A DNA stretch of 64,000 nt from Paracoccus saliphilus (GTDB lineage Bacteria > Pseudomonadota > Alphaproteobacteria > Rhodobacterales > Rhodobacteraceae), in NCBI GenBank assembly GCA_003255745.1, contig QKYL01000005.1, positions 1 to 64,000 on the forward strand. The letters run 5' to 3'. This document shows, piece by piece, positions 19,309-27,499 of the stretch. The notes below the pieces were generated by a model. The model did no database searches and was not told where the DNA came from. It saw nothing but the letters and a program-made list of their open reading frames with translations. Numbering within the stretch: position 1 is the first letter of the stretch; the number at the start of each line of letters is the position of its first letter. The translations under genes were made by a program, and so were the position numbers.

Positions 19309-20231
19309 TCCGGCGGGCGGCTTTCGCGGGTATCGCTGCGGTGATGCTGGCAGTTCCGACAGCGGGCGTCGCACAGGACGAGCCTGATCCGGCAACCCTT
19401 GCCGATCTGCGGACAGAACTCGCGGGTCTTCGCAGCCAGTTGCAACAGCTGCGGGGGGAACTGGTTGCCTCGGGTGCCGCCGGTTTTCAGGCCGCGGGCG
19501 GGGCGGGGGCAATCGACCGCATGAACGCGATGGAAGCTCAACTGATGGGCCTGACAAATCAGGCCGAGCAGTTGCAGAACCGCGTGAACCGCATCACCGG
19601 CGACAGTGACCGGCGGCTGTCTGACCTGGAGTTCCGTATCTGCGAGATGGACCCGGCTTGCGATCTCAGCGCGCTGACGGTGCCATCGGCGCCGGTTGGG
19701 GTGTCGCCGGAACTGGCGCCGTCGGCGCCCGCGTCCGAGGTCGGGGAAGACGATGCGCCCGCCTCGACGGCGGCCGAGAAGGCAGATTTCGACGCCGCCC
19801 GTGCGGTCATGGACAGCGGTGACCACAACCGCGCGGCAGAGATGTTCGCGGCGGTCGCGGAAACCCACGCGGGTGGTCCACTGACCGCCGAGGCGCTGTT
19901 CCTGCGTGGTCAGGCCCTGGATCTTGCGGGTCGTCCGCGCGATGCCGCCGCCGCCTGGTTGGAGGGCTTCGCCGCCGACCCCGATGGCACCCATGCCGGT
20001 GAAAGCCTGCTGGGCATCGCCCGCGTAATCGAGGAACAGGGCGACACGACGGCCGCCTGCCTGTACCTGACCGAGATCCCGGCTCGGTTTCCCGGCAGCG
20101 CCCAGGCCGTCGAGGCCGAGGAGCGGGTGACGCGGCTTGGCTGCGGCGTCAGCGATCTGGGGGCGCTGGATCCGCTGCTGGACCCCGCGCTTGACCTTGA
20201 GGCGGCGGCCGACCTGGCAGAGCATCAGTGA
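19305..20231 (+). CDS. cpoB: Cell division coordinator CpoB (YbgF)
   Basis: Last gene of the tol-pal operon; a periplasmic protein that couples Tol energy to septal peptidoglycan synthesis. 308 residues: signal peptide (cleavage near GVAQD), an N-terminal coiled coil from about 27 to 115 (LRTELAGLRSQLQQLRGELV, then MEAQLMGLTNQAEQLQNRV), a low-complexity linker, and C-terminal TPR repeats from about 160 (FDAARAVMDSGDHNRAAEMF, EALFLRGQALDLAGRPRDA). The start overlaps pal by ATGA. The extended downstream tail is acidic and Ala/Leu-rich. Confidence 0.92.
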   Translation: MIRRAAFAGIAAVMLAVPTAGVAQDEPDPATLADLRTELAGLRSQLQQLRGELVASGAAGFQAAGGAGAIDRMNAMEAQLMGLTNQAEQLQNRVNRITGDSDRRLSDLEFRICEMDPACDLSALTVPSAPVGVSPELAPSAPASEVGEDDAPASTAAEKADFDAARAVMDSGDHNRAAEMFAAVAETHAGGPLTAEALFLRGQALDLAGRPRDAAAAWLEGFAADPDGTHAGESLLGIARVIEEQGDTTAACLYLTEIPARFPGSAQAVEAEERVTRLGCGVSDLGALDPLLDPALDLEAAADLAEHQ

Positions 20232-20238
20232 TCCTGCC

Positions 20239-21474
20239 ATGAGCGGGCGCGCCGGCGATCCCGCGGCCCGTGTCCATGCCGCGCTGGACCGGCTGGCAGG
20301 CGACCTGCCGGCCGTCGGTCTGGCAGTATCGGGCGGGGGCGATTCGGCGGCCCTGATGCACATGGCGGCATCCTGGGCACGGGGCAGGCGGCTGATGGTT
20401 GCCACCGTCGATCACGGCTTGCGCGCGGAAAGTGCTGCCGAGGCGACCGCCGTATCCCGTGCCGCCCGCGCCCTTGGCCTGCCCCATGCGACCCTGCTGT
20501 GGCGCCGTGACACCGCCACCGGCAATCTGATGGCGCAGGCGCGTGACGCGCGGCTGCGGCTGCTGTCGGGATGGGCGCGGCGCAACAATCTGTCGGCCGT
20601 TGCCTTGGGCCATACCGCCGACGACTTGGCCGAGACGCTGATCATGCGGCTGTCGCGCGGATCGGGAATCGACGGGCTGGCCGCGATGGCCGAATGGCGC
20701 GACGCCTTTGACATGCGCTGGCTGCGGCCGATGCTGGGGACCGGGCGGGCCGAGCTGCGGGACTGGCTGCGGGACCGTGACATAAGCTGGATCGACGATC
20801 CGTCCAACGACGACACGAATTACGAACGCGTCCGGGTGCGTCAGGCCATTGCCGATCTTGGGCTGGAGGTGGGAGCACTGGCGCGTTCGGCCGGTCACAT
20901 CGCCGAGGCGCGCGAGGCGCTGTCAGCTTATGCCGCGCTGCTGGCGGCCGATGCGGCTGCGGACCGGGGCAGCCTGGTTTTGCCGCGCGCCACTTTGCGC
21001 GACGCCCCGCCCGAAATCCGCCGCCGCCTGCTGGTTGCCGCTTGCCGCTGGGTGACGGGGGGCGACTATCCGCCCCGGCGCGCCACGCTGCTGCATGCGC
21101 TGGAGGCGGTCATGGTGCATGGGCGGGTGACGCTGGACGGCGCCATGATCTCGGCCACGGGCGACCAGGTCAGGATCACGCGCGAAGCTGCGGCTGCCGG
21201 TCGCAGCCCAATCGTGACGGCAGGTGTCTGGGACCGGCGATGGCAGGTGCAAGGCGTGCGGCCCGGCCAGCGCGTGGCCGCGCTTGGGATGGATGCGCTG
21301 AACCAGGTGAACTGGCGGGATTCGGGGATGCTGCGTGACGAAGCCGCGGCAAGCCCCGCCCTGTGGCACGATGACCATCTGATCGCTGCTCCGCTGCTGC
21401 GCCCGCATCCCGGTTTCGGCGTTCATCCGCTGCGAGGCGCGTCAGATTTCCGCAGGCTGGTAAAGGCACATTGA
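20239..21474 (+). CDS. tilS: tRNA(Ile)-lysidine synthetase TilS
   Basis: ATP-dependent enzyme that converts C34 of the CAU-anticodon tRNA-Ile to lysidine so that it reads AUA. 411 residues with the N-type PP-loop motif LAVSGGGDSAALMHM near residue 30, followed by VATVDHGLRAESAAEA, ALGHTADDLAETLIMRLSRG and the tRNA-contact segment WIDDPSNDDTNYERVRVRQ. The C-terminal domain is short and divergent, as in other alphaproteobacteria. The ATG at 20239 follows the cpoB stop by seven bases; longer in-frame openings reach back into cpoB and are rejected. Confidence 0.94.
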   Translation: MSGRAGDPAARVHAALDRLAGDLPAVGLAVSGGGDSAALMHMAASWARGRRLMVATVDHGLRAESAAEATAVSRAARALGLPHATLLWRRDTATGNLMAQARDARLRLLSGWARRNNLSAVALGHTADDLAETLIMRLSRGSGIDGLAAMAEWRDAFDMRWLRPMLGTGRAELRDWLRDRDISWIDDPSNDDTNYERVRVRQAIADLGLEVGALARSAGHIAEAREALSAYAALLAADAAADRGSLVLPRATLRDAPPEIRRRLLVAACRWVTGGDYPPRRATLLHALEAVMVHGRVTLDGAMISATGDQVRITREAAAAGRSPIVTAGVWDRRWQVQGVRPGQRVAALGMDALNQVNWRDSGMLRDEAAASPALWHDDHLIAAPLLRPHPGFGVHPLRGASDFRRLVKAH

Positions 21475-21530
21475 ACCTGCGCCGATAATCCCTATTTTCG
21501 TTGCAACCGCATTCCGCCGGAGGACCCGAT

Positions 21531-23423
21531 TTGGGCAACGCACGCAACTTCGCCTTCTGGGTGGTTCTGTTCCTGATGGTTCTGGCCCTGTTCAACCTGT
21601 TCAGCGACGGTTCAGGGGCGATGAACAGCCGCCAGATCAGCTATTCCGAATTCATGCAGCGCGTGCAGGAAGATCAGGTCAGCTCTGTCACGATCGACGG
21701 GGAAGACATTGTGATCACCGGCAGCGATGGCCAGCAATACGCGACAGTGCGCCCCTTGGGCGAGGATATCGCTGACCGGCTGATCCAGAGCGGCGTCGAT
21801 GTCAGGGTCGTCAAGCAGCAAAGCTCGGGCTTCATGTCGCTTTTGGGGGTCTGGCTGCCCTTCATCCTGCTGATCGGCGTGTGGATTTTCTTCATGAACC
21901 GCATGCAGGGCGGCGGGAAAGGTGGCGCGATGGGCTTTGGCAAGTCGCGCGCCAAGCTGCTGACCGAAAAGCACGGCCGGGTGACCTTTGATGATGTCGC
22001 GGGCATCGACGAGGCCAAGGAGGAGCTGGAGGAGATCGTCGAGTTCCTGCGCAACCCGCAGAAGTTCAGCCGCCTTGGCGGCAAGATCCCGAAAGGCGCG
22101 CTGCTTGTCGGCCCTCCGGGCACCGGTAAGACCCTTCTGGCACGCGCCATCGCGGGCGAGGCGGGCGTTCCGTTCTTCACCATCTCGGGTTCGGACTTTG
22201 TCGAGATGTTCGTGGGAGTCGGCGCCAGCCGCGTGCGCGACATGTTCGAGCAGGCCAAGAAATCCGCCCCCTGTATCCTGTTCATCGACGAAATCGATGC
22301 GGTGGGCCGTGCCCGCGGCGTGGGCATCGGCGGCGGCAATGACGAACGCGAGCAGACCCTGAACCAGCTGCTGGTCGAGATGGACGGCTTTGAGGCCAAT
22401 GAGGGCATCATCATCGTGGCGGCAACCAACCGCAAGGACGTGCTGGACCCCGCTCTGCTGCGTCCAGGCCGCTTCGACCGCCAGATCCACGTGCCGAACC
22501 CGGACATCAAGGGTCGTGAGAAAATCCTGTCCGTTCACGCCCGCAAGGTGCCGGTCGGTCCCGATGTCGACCTGCGCCTGATCGCGCGCGGCACGCCCGG
22601 ATTTTCGGGCGCCGACCTGATGAACCTGGTGAACGAGGCCGCTCTGACCGCAGCCCGGATCGGCCGCCGCTTTGTCAGCATGGACGATTTCGAGAGCGCC
22701 AAGGACAAGGTGATGCTGGGCGTCGAACGCCGCAGCATGGTTCTGACGCCCGAGCAGAAGGAAAAGACCGCTTATCACGAGGCTGGTCACGCCATCGTCG
22801 GTCTGTCGCTGCCGAAATGCGACCCGGTCTACAAGGCGACGATCATTCCGCGCGGTGGCGCCCTGGGCATGGTCGTCAGCCTGCCCGAAATGGACCGGCT
22901 GAACTTCCACAAGGACGAGGCCAAGCAGAAGATCACGATGACGATGGCTGGCAAGGCCGCCGAGATCATCAAGTACGGTGAGGAGGGCGTCTCGAACGGA
23001 CCTGCCGGTGACATCATGCAGGCCAGCCAGCTGGCCCGCGCCATGGTGATGCGGTGGGGCATGTCGGACAGGGTCGGTGCCGTGGATTATGCCGAGGCGC
23101 ACGAGGGGTATTCGGGCAGCACCGGCGGCTTCTCGGTATCCGCCGCGACCAAGGAGTTGATCGAGCAGGAGGTCCGCGAACTGATCGAGGACGGCTATCG
23201 CGAAGCCTATCGCATCCTGACCGAAAAATCCGAGGAGTTCGAGCGTCTGGCCAAGGGACTTCTGGAATATGAAACCCTGACCGGAGAGGAGATCGGCCGG
23301 ATCGTGCGGGGTGAACCCTTGGGCGGAAACGACGACGACGCCCCAACCAGCCTTATCCCCTCGGTCACGGCGATCCCGAAGGCGGGAAAGCCTGCTCCGG
23401 GCGGCGACCCTGCTCCCGCCTGA
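21531..23423 (+). CDS. ftsH: ATP-dependent zinc metalloprotease FtsH
   Basis: Membrane-anchored AAA+ protease controlling inner-membrane and regulatory protein turnover. 630 residues: two membrane helices ([16 protein letters not shown] at 7-22, and [18 protein letters not shown] around 100-117) around a periplasmic domain, Walker A GPPGTGKT at 194-201, Walker [24 protein letters not shown], and the zinc site HEAGH at 416-420. I use the TTG at 21531, because GGAGGA sits at 21519-21524 with six-base spacing and the N-terminus [10 protein letters not shown] is family-like. A TTG at 21501 has no such site. Expression is likely monocistronic with its own terminator. Confidence 0.96.
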   Translation: MGNARNFAFWVVLFLMVLALFNLFSDGSGAMNSRQISYSEFMQRVQEDQVSSVTIDGEDIVITGSDGQQYATVRPLGEDIADRLIQSGVDVRVVKQQSSGFMSLLGVWLPFILLIGVWIFFMNRMQGGGKGGAMGFGKSRAKLLTEKHGRVTFDDVAGIDEAKEELEEIVEFLRNPQKFSRLGGKIPKGALLVGPPGTGKTLLARAIAGEAGVPFFTISGSDFVEMFVGVGASRVRDMFEQAKKSAPCILFIDEIDAVGRARGVGIGGGNDEREQTLNQLLVEMDGFEANEGIIIVAATNRKDVLDPALLRPGRFDRQIHVPNPDIKGREKILSVHARKVPVGPDVDLRLIARGTPGFSGADLMNLVNEAALTAARIGRRFVSMDDFESAKDKVMLGVERRSMVLTPEQKEKTAYHEAGHAIVGLSLPKCDPVYKATIIPRGGALGMVVSLPEMDRLNFHKDEAKQKITMTMAGKAAEIIKYGEEGVSNGPAGDIMQASQLARAMVMRWGMSDRVGAVDYAEAHEGYSGSTGGFSVSAATKELIEQEVRELIEDGYREAYRILTEKSEEFERLAKGLLEYETLTGEEIGRIVRGEPLGGNDDDAPTSLIPSVTAIPKAGKPAPGGDPAPA

Positions 23424-23427
23424 TTGG

Positions 23428-23457
23428 AAAGCCCCGGTGAAAAGCCGGGGCTTTTTT
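23428..23457 (+). terminator. Rho-independent terminator of ftsH
   Basis: Perfect 10-bp stem AAAGCCCCGG / CCGGGGCTTT (23428-23437 and 23445-23454) with a 7-base loop, followed by a T run to 23457. It begins four bases after the ftsH stop codon. Confidence 0.92.
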
Positions 23458-23660
23458 GTGCAGCCGCCGGAAAGGCGGTTAATTTCGGACGTGTTTCTTT
23501 GGCGCTCCATCGAAAAGACTTTCATTAATTGCAGTTCCGCAGTGTTATGACCGGATGCTGCGGCCATCCTGGTCTGTCCGGCTTGTCCCGAAATGGTGAG
23601 GGAAAGGTCAGGCGGGGTCGTCTAGGAACTTCTTCGACGCCGTTGCAAAAAAACAAATAT

Positions 23661-23693
23661 GAACCCTTTGGTTCGGCAATTGGCTTGTGAACC
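23661..23693. promoter_or_regulatory. Candidate operator upstream of the MarR/OhrR gene
   Basis: In the otherwise gene-free 23458-23708 stretch, a GAACC (23661), GGTTC (23670) and GAACC (23689) set forms overlapping inverted repeats 15 to 48 bp before the regulator start. MarR-family repressors commonly bind palindromes and autoregulate. The repeat is seen in the sequence; its function is a guess. Nothing else was recognised in the gap. Confidence 0.25.
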
Positions 23694-23708
23694 CGAGGCA
23701 CTCAAATT

Positions 23709-24167
23709 ATGTATGGTCTTATGGAAAAGCCGACCGCTTCGCCCTTGGGGGCCATGCTCTGTTTCGACGTCTATGCGACGAATTTGGCGTTCGGGCGGGT
23801 CTATAAGCCGCTTCTTGACCCTTTAGGTCTGACCTATCCGCAATACCTGGTCCTGATGACGCTGTGGCCGGCCGACAATCAGAGCATCGGCCAGATCGGC
23901 GGCTCGCTTGGCCTGGACAGCAGCACCCTGACCCCGCTGATCAAGCGGCTGGAGGCGGCGGGGCTGGTGACGCGCCGCAGGGACCCGCGGGACGAACGCC
24001 GCGTGATCGTGTCCCTGACCCGCGACGGGCGCGACCTGGAGGCACAGTCCGATCACCTTCACGACTGCATTTTGCGCGCCACCGGGCTGGACATGGAAGG
24101 CGCGACGCGGCTTCAGCAGATGCTGTCGCGGCTTCGCTGTTCCCTGACAGGGACGCTGCCGGAGTAG
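23709..24167 (+). CDS. MarR-family regulator, OhrR-like (organic peroxide sensor)
   Basis: 152-residue winged-helix repressor. The N-terminal LCFDVYATN places a cysteine (C18) where OhrR proteins carry the peroxide-reactive cysteine, and the following [11 protein letters not shown] is the OhrR-type helix. The wing segment [19 protein letters not shown] is typical MarR. In the family, oxidation of the cysteine by organic hydroperoxides releases DNA. The usual target gene ohr is not adjacent, which weakens the assignment of its regulon. The start may be the ATG at 23709 or at 23721 (MEKPTAS); neither has a good ribosome binding site. Confidence 0.8.
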   Translation: MYGLMEKPTASPLGAMLCFDVYATNLAFGRVYKPLLDPLGLTYPQYLVLMTLWPADNQSIGQIGGSLGLDSSTLTPLIKRLEAAGLVTRRRDPRDERRVIVSLTRDGRDLEAQSDHLHDCILRATGLDMEGATRLQQMLSRLRCSLTGTLPE

Positions 24168-24203
24168 CCGTCATCCTCTTGCGGATTTTCAGCGCGCGGT
24201 GCA

Positions 24204-24518
24204 ATGGTCAAGGCGATGAGCAAGACCGAAGACATCCCCGACATGCCCGCCCTGCGCGCCGAAATCGACGCGTTGGACGCGCGGCTGATGGCGCTGCTGG
24301 CACAGCGTCACGCCCTGATCGACCGCGCGGCCCAGATCAAGGCTGGCAATGGAATGCCAGCCCGCATCGACGAGCGGGTCGAGGAGGTGGTGGCAAATGT
24401 CCGTGGTCATGCGCAGGAACACGGGTTGGACCCGGATCTTTATGACCGCCTCTGGCGGCAGCTGATCGACGCGGCCATTGCCCAGGAAGAGCGTCAGTTG
24501 AACAAGGATCGCCCATGA
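24204..24518 (+). CDS. Chorismate mutase, AroQ type (first copy)
   Basis: 104-residue all-helical AroQ domain, converting chorismate to prephenate for Phe/Tyr synthesis. The first helix [20 protein letters not shown] carries the conserved Arg, followed by [10 protein letters not shown] with the catalytic Lys, [14 protein letters not shown], and a last helix [15 protein letters not shown]. This layout is also that of isochorismate pyruvate lyases such as PchB, so a lyase role cannot be excluded. It overlaps folD by ATGA. A second chorismate mutase-like gene lies at 53731-54027 with little sequence similarity. Confidence 0.82.
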   Translation: MVKAMSKTEDIPDMPALRAEIDALDARLMALLAQRHALIDRAAQIKAGNGMPARIDERVEEVVANVRGHAQEHGLDPDLYDRLWRQLIDAAIAQEERQLNKDRP

Positions 24519-25390
24519 CCGCCCAGATCATCGATGGCAAAGCCTTTGCCGCCCGTCTTCGCACCCGCATCGCCACCCAGGTTCAGGCACTGGCAGGGCA
24601 GGGCATCACGCCCGGTCTTGCGGTTGTCCTGCTGGGCGAAGATCCAGCCAGCCAGGTGTATGTCCGCTCCAAGGGGCGCATGACGCGCGAGGTGGGCATG
24701 GCCTCGTTTGAACACCGCCTGCCTCAGCAGACCAGCCAGCAGGAGCTTCTGGACCTGATCCAGAAGCTGAACGACGACCCCGCGGTCCACGGCATCCTGG
24801 TCCAGCTGCCTTTGCCGTCGCATATGGACGAGGGGGCCGTTATCAACGCGATCACGCCGGAGAAGGATGTAGATGGTTTCCATATTCTGAACGTCGGGCG
24901 GCTGGCGACGGGGCAGCGGGCGATGGTGCCCTGTACTCCCTTGGGATGCCTGATGCTGCTGCGCGACCATCTGGGGTCGCTGGCGGGCCGGAACGCCGTG
25001 GTGATCGGGCGCAGCAATATCGTCGGCAAGCCGATGGCGCAGCTGCTGCTGCGCGACAGCGCCACAGTCACCATCGCCCATTCCCGGACCGAAGACCTGC
25101 CGGCCCTGTGCCGCCGCGCGGATATCCTGGTCGCCGCTGTCGGCCGGCCGGCCTTCGTCAAGGGGGACTGGATCAAGCCCGGAGCCACTGTGATCGACGT
25201 GGGCATCAACCGGACCGAAGACGGGCTTGTGGGCGATGTCGATCATGAGGGCGCCAGCCAGGTCGCCGGGGCCTTCACGCCGGTTCCCGGAGGCGTCGGC
25301 CCGATGACCATCGCCTGTCTGTTGGCCAATACGCTGACCGCGACGGCGCGCATCCACGGCCTGCCGGATCCCGACGGGCTGACCCCTTAA
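24515..25390 (+). CDS. folD: Bifunctional methylenetetrahydrofolate dehydrogenase/cyclohydrolase
   Basis: Cytosolic enzyme interconverting 5,10-methylene-THF, 5,10-methenyl-THF and 10-formyl-THF for one-carbon metabolism. 291 residues, full length. Motifs: YVRSKGRM with the catalytic Lys, [14 protein letters not shown], the NADP site [33 protein letters not shown] and the C-terminal [18 protein letters not shown]. The start overlaps the chorismate mutase stop. Its TAA is shared head-on with the stop of the convergent unknown gene (TTAA at 25387-25390). Confidence 0.97.
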   Translation: MTAQIIDGKAFAARLRTRIATQVQALAGQGITPGLAVVLLGEDPASQVYVRSKGRMTREVGMASFEHRLPQQTSQQELLDLIQKLNDDPAVHGILVQLPLPSHMDEGAVINAITPEKDVDGFHILNVGRLATGQRAMVPCTPLGCLMLLRDHLGSLAGRNAVVIGRSNIVGKPMAQLLLRDSATVTIAHSRTEDLPALCRRADILVAAVGRPAFVKGDWIKPGATVIDVGINRTEDGLVGDVDHEGASQVAGAFTPVPGGVGPMTIACLLANTLTATARIHGLPDPDGLTP

Positions 25391-25995
25391 AAGGGCAGGC
25401 GGGCTGCCAATCGCAGCGCATGTGTGGGTTCGGTCGCGGCCACGGGCAGGATCGGATCATAGGCTGCCCGGATCAGCGCCGCCAGCGAAGCCGACGGGCT
25501 GATGTCGCGGGCAAATGTCAGCGCCGACTGCATCATCACCTTCTCGGCCAGACGGCCGGGATGCGCCTCGCCCAAGGCGCCGCCCATGTTCAGGAAAGTC
25601 AGGCAGGCCCGGATGCCGCCCCGGTCATCAAAACGAAACAACCGGTACTGGTCCGCGTTCTGCCCGGACAGCCGCTGCGGCAGATCGTCCAGCCCCGTCA
25701 GGCGGTTCAGGTCCGGGACGGCCGACAGTTCGTTCCAATCACGCACGAAAAACAGCATCAGGTTCGCCCCTGTTTCGGGGTCAGTGTCTGCCATGGGATG
25801 GCCGGCATGGCCAAAGCCCGCGCGAATTGCGGCCCGAAAGATGTCCAAGCTGGCATCGGCCAGTCCAAAGACCACGGGTGCGACCGGGCGGCCCCACCGG
25901 GCGCAGAGGAACGTGCCACCCGCGTCGGTAAAGAGTGGCCCGATCGTTTCGGCGTTCCACGCAGCGTCGCGCGGCTCTTGCTCCGTTGCTTTCAT
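25387..25995 (-). CDS. Hypothetical protein
   Basis: 202 residues, not recognised. There is no signal peptide or membrane helix. Composition is ordinary for the window, with an RDWNEL segment, a [20 protein letters not shown] stretch and an Ala/Leu-rich C-terminus, and it looks like a soluble conserved protein rather than noise. Codon use fits a real gene and the start ATG at 25995 is reasonable. It converges with folD and shares a TTAA with its stop codon. No function is proposed. Confidence 0.7.
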   Translation of the reverse strand: MKATEQEPRDAAWNAETIGPLFTDAGGTFLCARWGRPVAPVVFGLADASLDIFRAAIRAGFGHAGHPMADTDPETGANLMLFFVRDWNELSAVPDLNRLTGLDDLPQRLSGQNADQYRLFRFDDRGGIRACLTFLNMGGALGEAHPGRLAEKVMMQSALTFARDISPSASLAALIRAAYDPILPVAATEPTHALRLAARLPF

Positions 25996-26066
25996 CTTGG
26001 TCCGGATATCCTTGGGGCAGAATGACGACGGAACCTTGGTCCCGCCGTCAACGTGTGGCGCTTGGG

Positions 26067-26705
26067 TCAGACCAGGGTTGCCTGCGTGGCGGCCCGGATC
26101 TCCTCCTCGGTGACGCCCTCGGCGGTCTCGACGATCTTCAGCCCGCCCGGCACCACGTCAAGAACGCCCAGGTTGGTGATGATGCGGTCCACGACGGCCT
26201 TGCCGGTCAGGGGCAGGGTGCAGGACTTCAGGACCTTGCTTTCACCGGCCTTGTTGGTGTGGTCCATGACCACAATCACGCGGCCCACGCCCGCGACCAG
26301 GTCCATCGCGCCGCCCATGCCCTTGACCAGCTTGCCGGGGATCATCCAGTTGGCCAGGTCGCCTTCCTCGGAGACCTCCATCGCGCCCAGAATTGCGGCG
26401 GCGATCTTGCCGCCGCGGATCATGCCGAAGCTGGTCGCGCTGTCGAAATACGCCGTGCGGGGCAGTTCCGTGATGGTCTGCTTGCCTGCGTTGATCAGGT
26501 CAGGGTCCTCCTCACCCTCAAAGGGGAAGGGGCCCATGCCCAGCATGCCGTTTTCCGACTGCAGGGTGATGTCCTTGTCGCCCACATAGTTCGCGACCAG
26601 CGTCGGGATGCCGATCCCCAGGTTCACGTACCAGCCGTCCTGCAGCTCCTGCGCGGCGCGGGCGGCCATCTGGTTGCGGTCCCAGCCTTTCGGTGCGTCG
26701 GGCAT
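26067..26705 (-). CDS. scoB: 3-oxoacid CoA-transferase subunit B
   Basis: Beta subunit of a class I CoA-transferase that moves CoA between succinyl-CoA and a 3-oxoacid such as acetoacetate. 212 residues. The catalytic glutamate is in [10 protein letters not shown], preceded by [15 protein letters not shown] and followed by [19 protein letters not shown], all typical of the B subunit. The ATG overlaps the scoA stop by one base (TGATG), so the subunits are co-translated. In this organism it may connect ketone-body or PHB-derived acetoacetate to central metabolism; the exact acyl substrate is not set by sequence alone. Confidence 0.92.
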   Translation of the reverse strand: MPDAPKGWDRNQMAARAAQELQDGWYVNLGIGIPTLVANYVGDKDITLQSENGMLGMGPFPFEGEEDPDLINAGKQTITELPRTAYFDSATSFGMIRGGKIAAAILGAMEVSEEGDLANWMIPGKLVKGMGGAMDLVAGVGRVIVVMDHTNKAGESKVLKSCTLPLTGKAVVDRIITNLGVLDVVPGGLKIVETAEGVTEEEIRAATQATLV

Positions 26706-27409
26706 CAGACGGCCTCCTTCTTGCGGGTGGTGCGCTGCTCGACGCGCTTTTCATGCGTGCCTTGGATGATCCGGTGCACATAGATGCCTGGCAGATGGAT
26801 CATGTCAGGGTCCAGGCTGCCGCGCGGGACGATTTCCTCGACCTCGGCCACGCAAACGCGGCCGCACATGGCGGCGGGCGGGTTGAAGTTCCGCGCCGTC
26901 TTGCGGAAGACCAGGTTGCCGGTGTCGTCAGCCTTCCAGGCCTTGACGATGGACAGGTCGGCCACGATCCCGCGCTCCAGGATGTAATCCTGGCCGTCGA
27001 AATTCTTGACCTCCTTGCCCTCGGCGATGACGGTGCCGACGCCGGTCTTGGTGTAGAAGCCGGGGATGCCGCTGCCGCCAGCGCGCATGCGTTCGGCCAG
27101 GGTGCCTTGAGGGTTGAACTCCAGCTCCAGCTCACCGGACAGATACTGGCGCATGAACTCGGCGTTCTCGCCGACATAGCTGCTGATCATCTTGCGGATC
27201 TGGCGCGTGTCCAGCAGCTTGCCCAGGCCGAACCCGTCCACGCCGCAATTGTTGCTGGCGATGGTCAGGTCGCTGACCTTGGCTTTGACCAGCGCGTCGA
27301 TCAGAAGCTCGGGGATCCCGCAAAGGCCAAAGCCGCCCGCCGCGATGAACATCCCGTCATGAAGCAATCCCTCCAGCGCCTCGTCTGCGCTGCCATAGAC
27401 CTTTTTCAT
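26705..27409 (-). CDS. scoA: 3-oxoacid CoA-transferase subunit A
   Basis: Alpha subunit of the same CoA-transferase, 234 residues, starting [14 protein letters not shown]. It contains the signature [16 protein letters not shown] near residue 25 and [18 protein letters not shown]. The ATG at 27409 is preceded by GGGGAGG; a longer in-frame opening to 27469 would add an improbable Arg-rich leader. It is the first gene of the two-gene operon with scoB. The 90-bp gap to topA upstream should hold its promoter. Confidence 0.92.
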   Translation of the reverse strand: MKKVYGSADEALEGLLHDGMFIAAGGFGLCGIPELLIDALVKAKVSDLTIASNNCGVDGFGLGKLLDTRQIRKMISSYVGENAEFMRQYLSGELELEFNPQGTLAERMRAGGSGIPGFYTKTGVGTVIAEGKEVKNFDGQDYILERGIVADLSIVKAWKADDTGNLVFRKTARNFNPPAAMCGRVCVAEVEEIVPRGSLDPDMIHLPGIYVHRIIQGTHEKRVEQRTTRKKEAV

Positions 27410-27499
27410 CGGCCTCCCCCTCTGCGTGTTTCTGCGCCTGCACAGTAGGTGGCCTGCGCCGCCTGTCAATCGGCGCTGGCGATGTTACGCCGCCGCGCC

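Noticed and set aside
21612-23567. 651-codon minus-strand frame opposite ftsH
   Set aside because: Antisense shadow of ftsH that also crosses its terminator.
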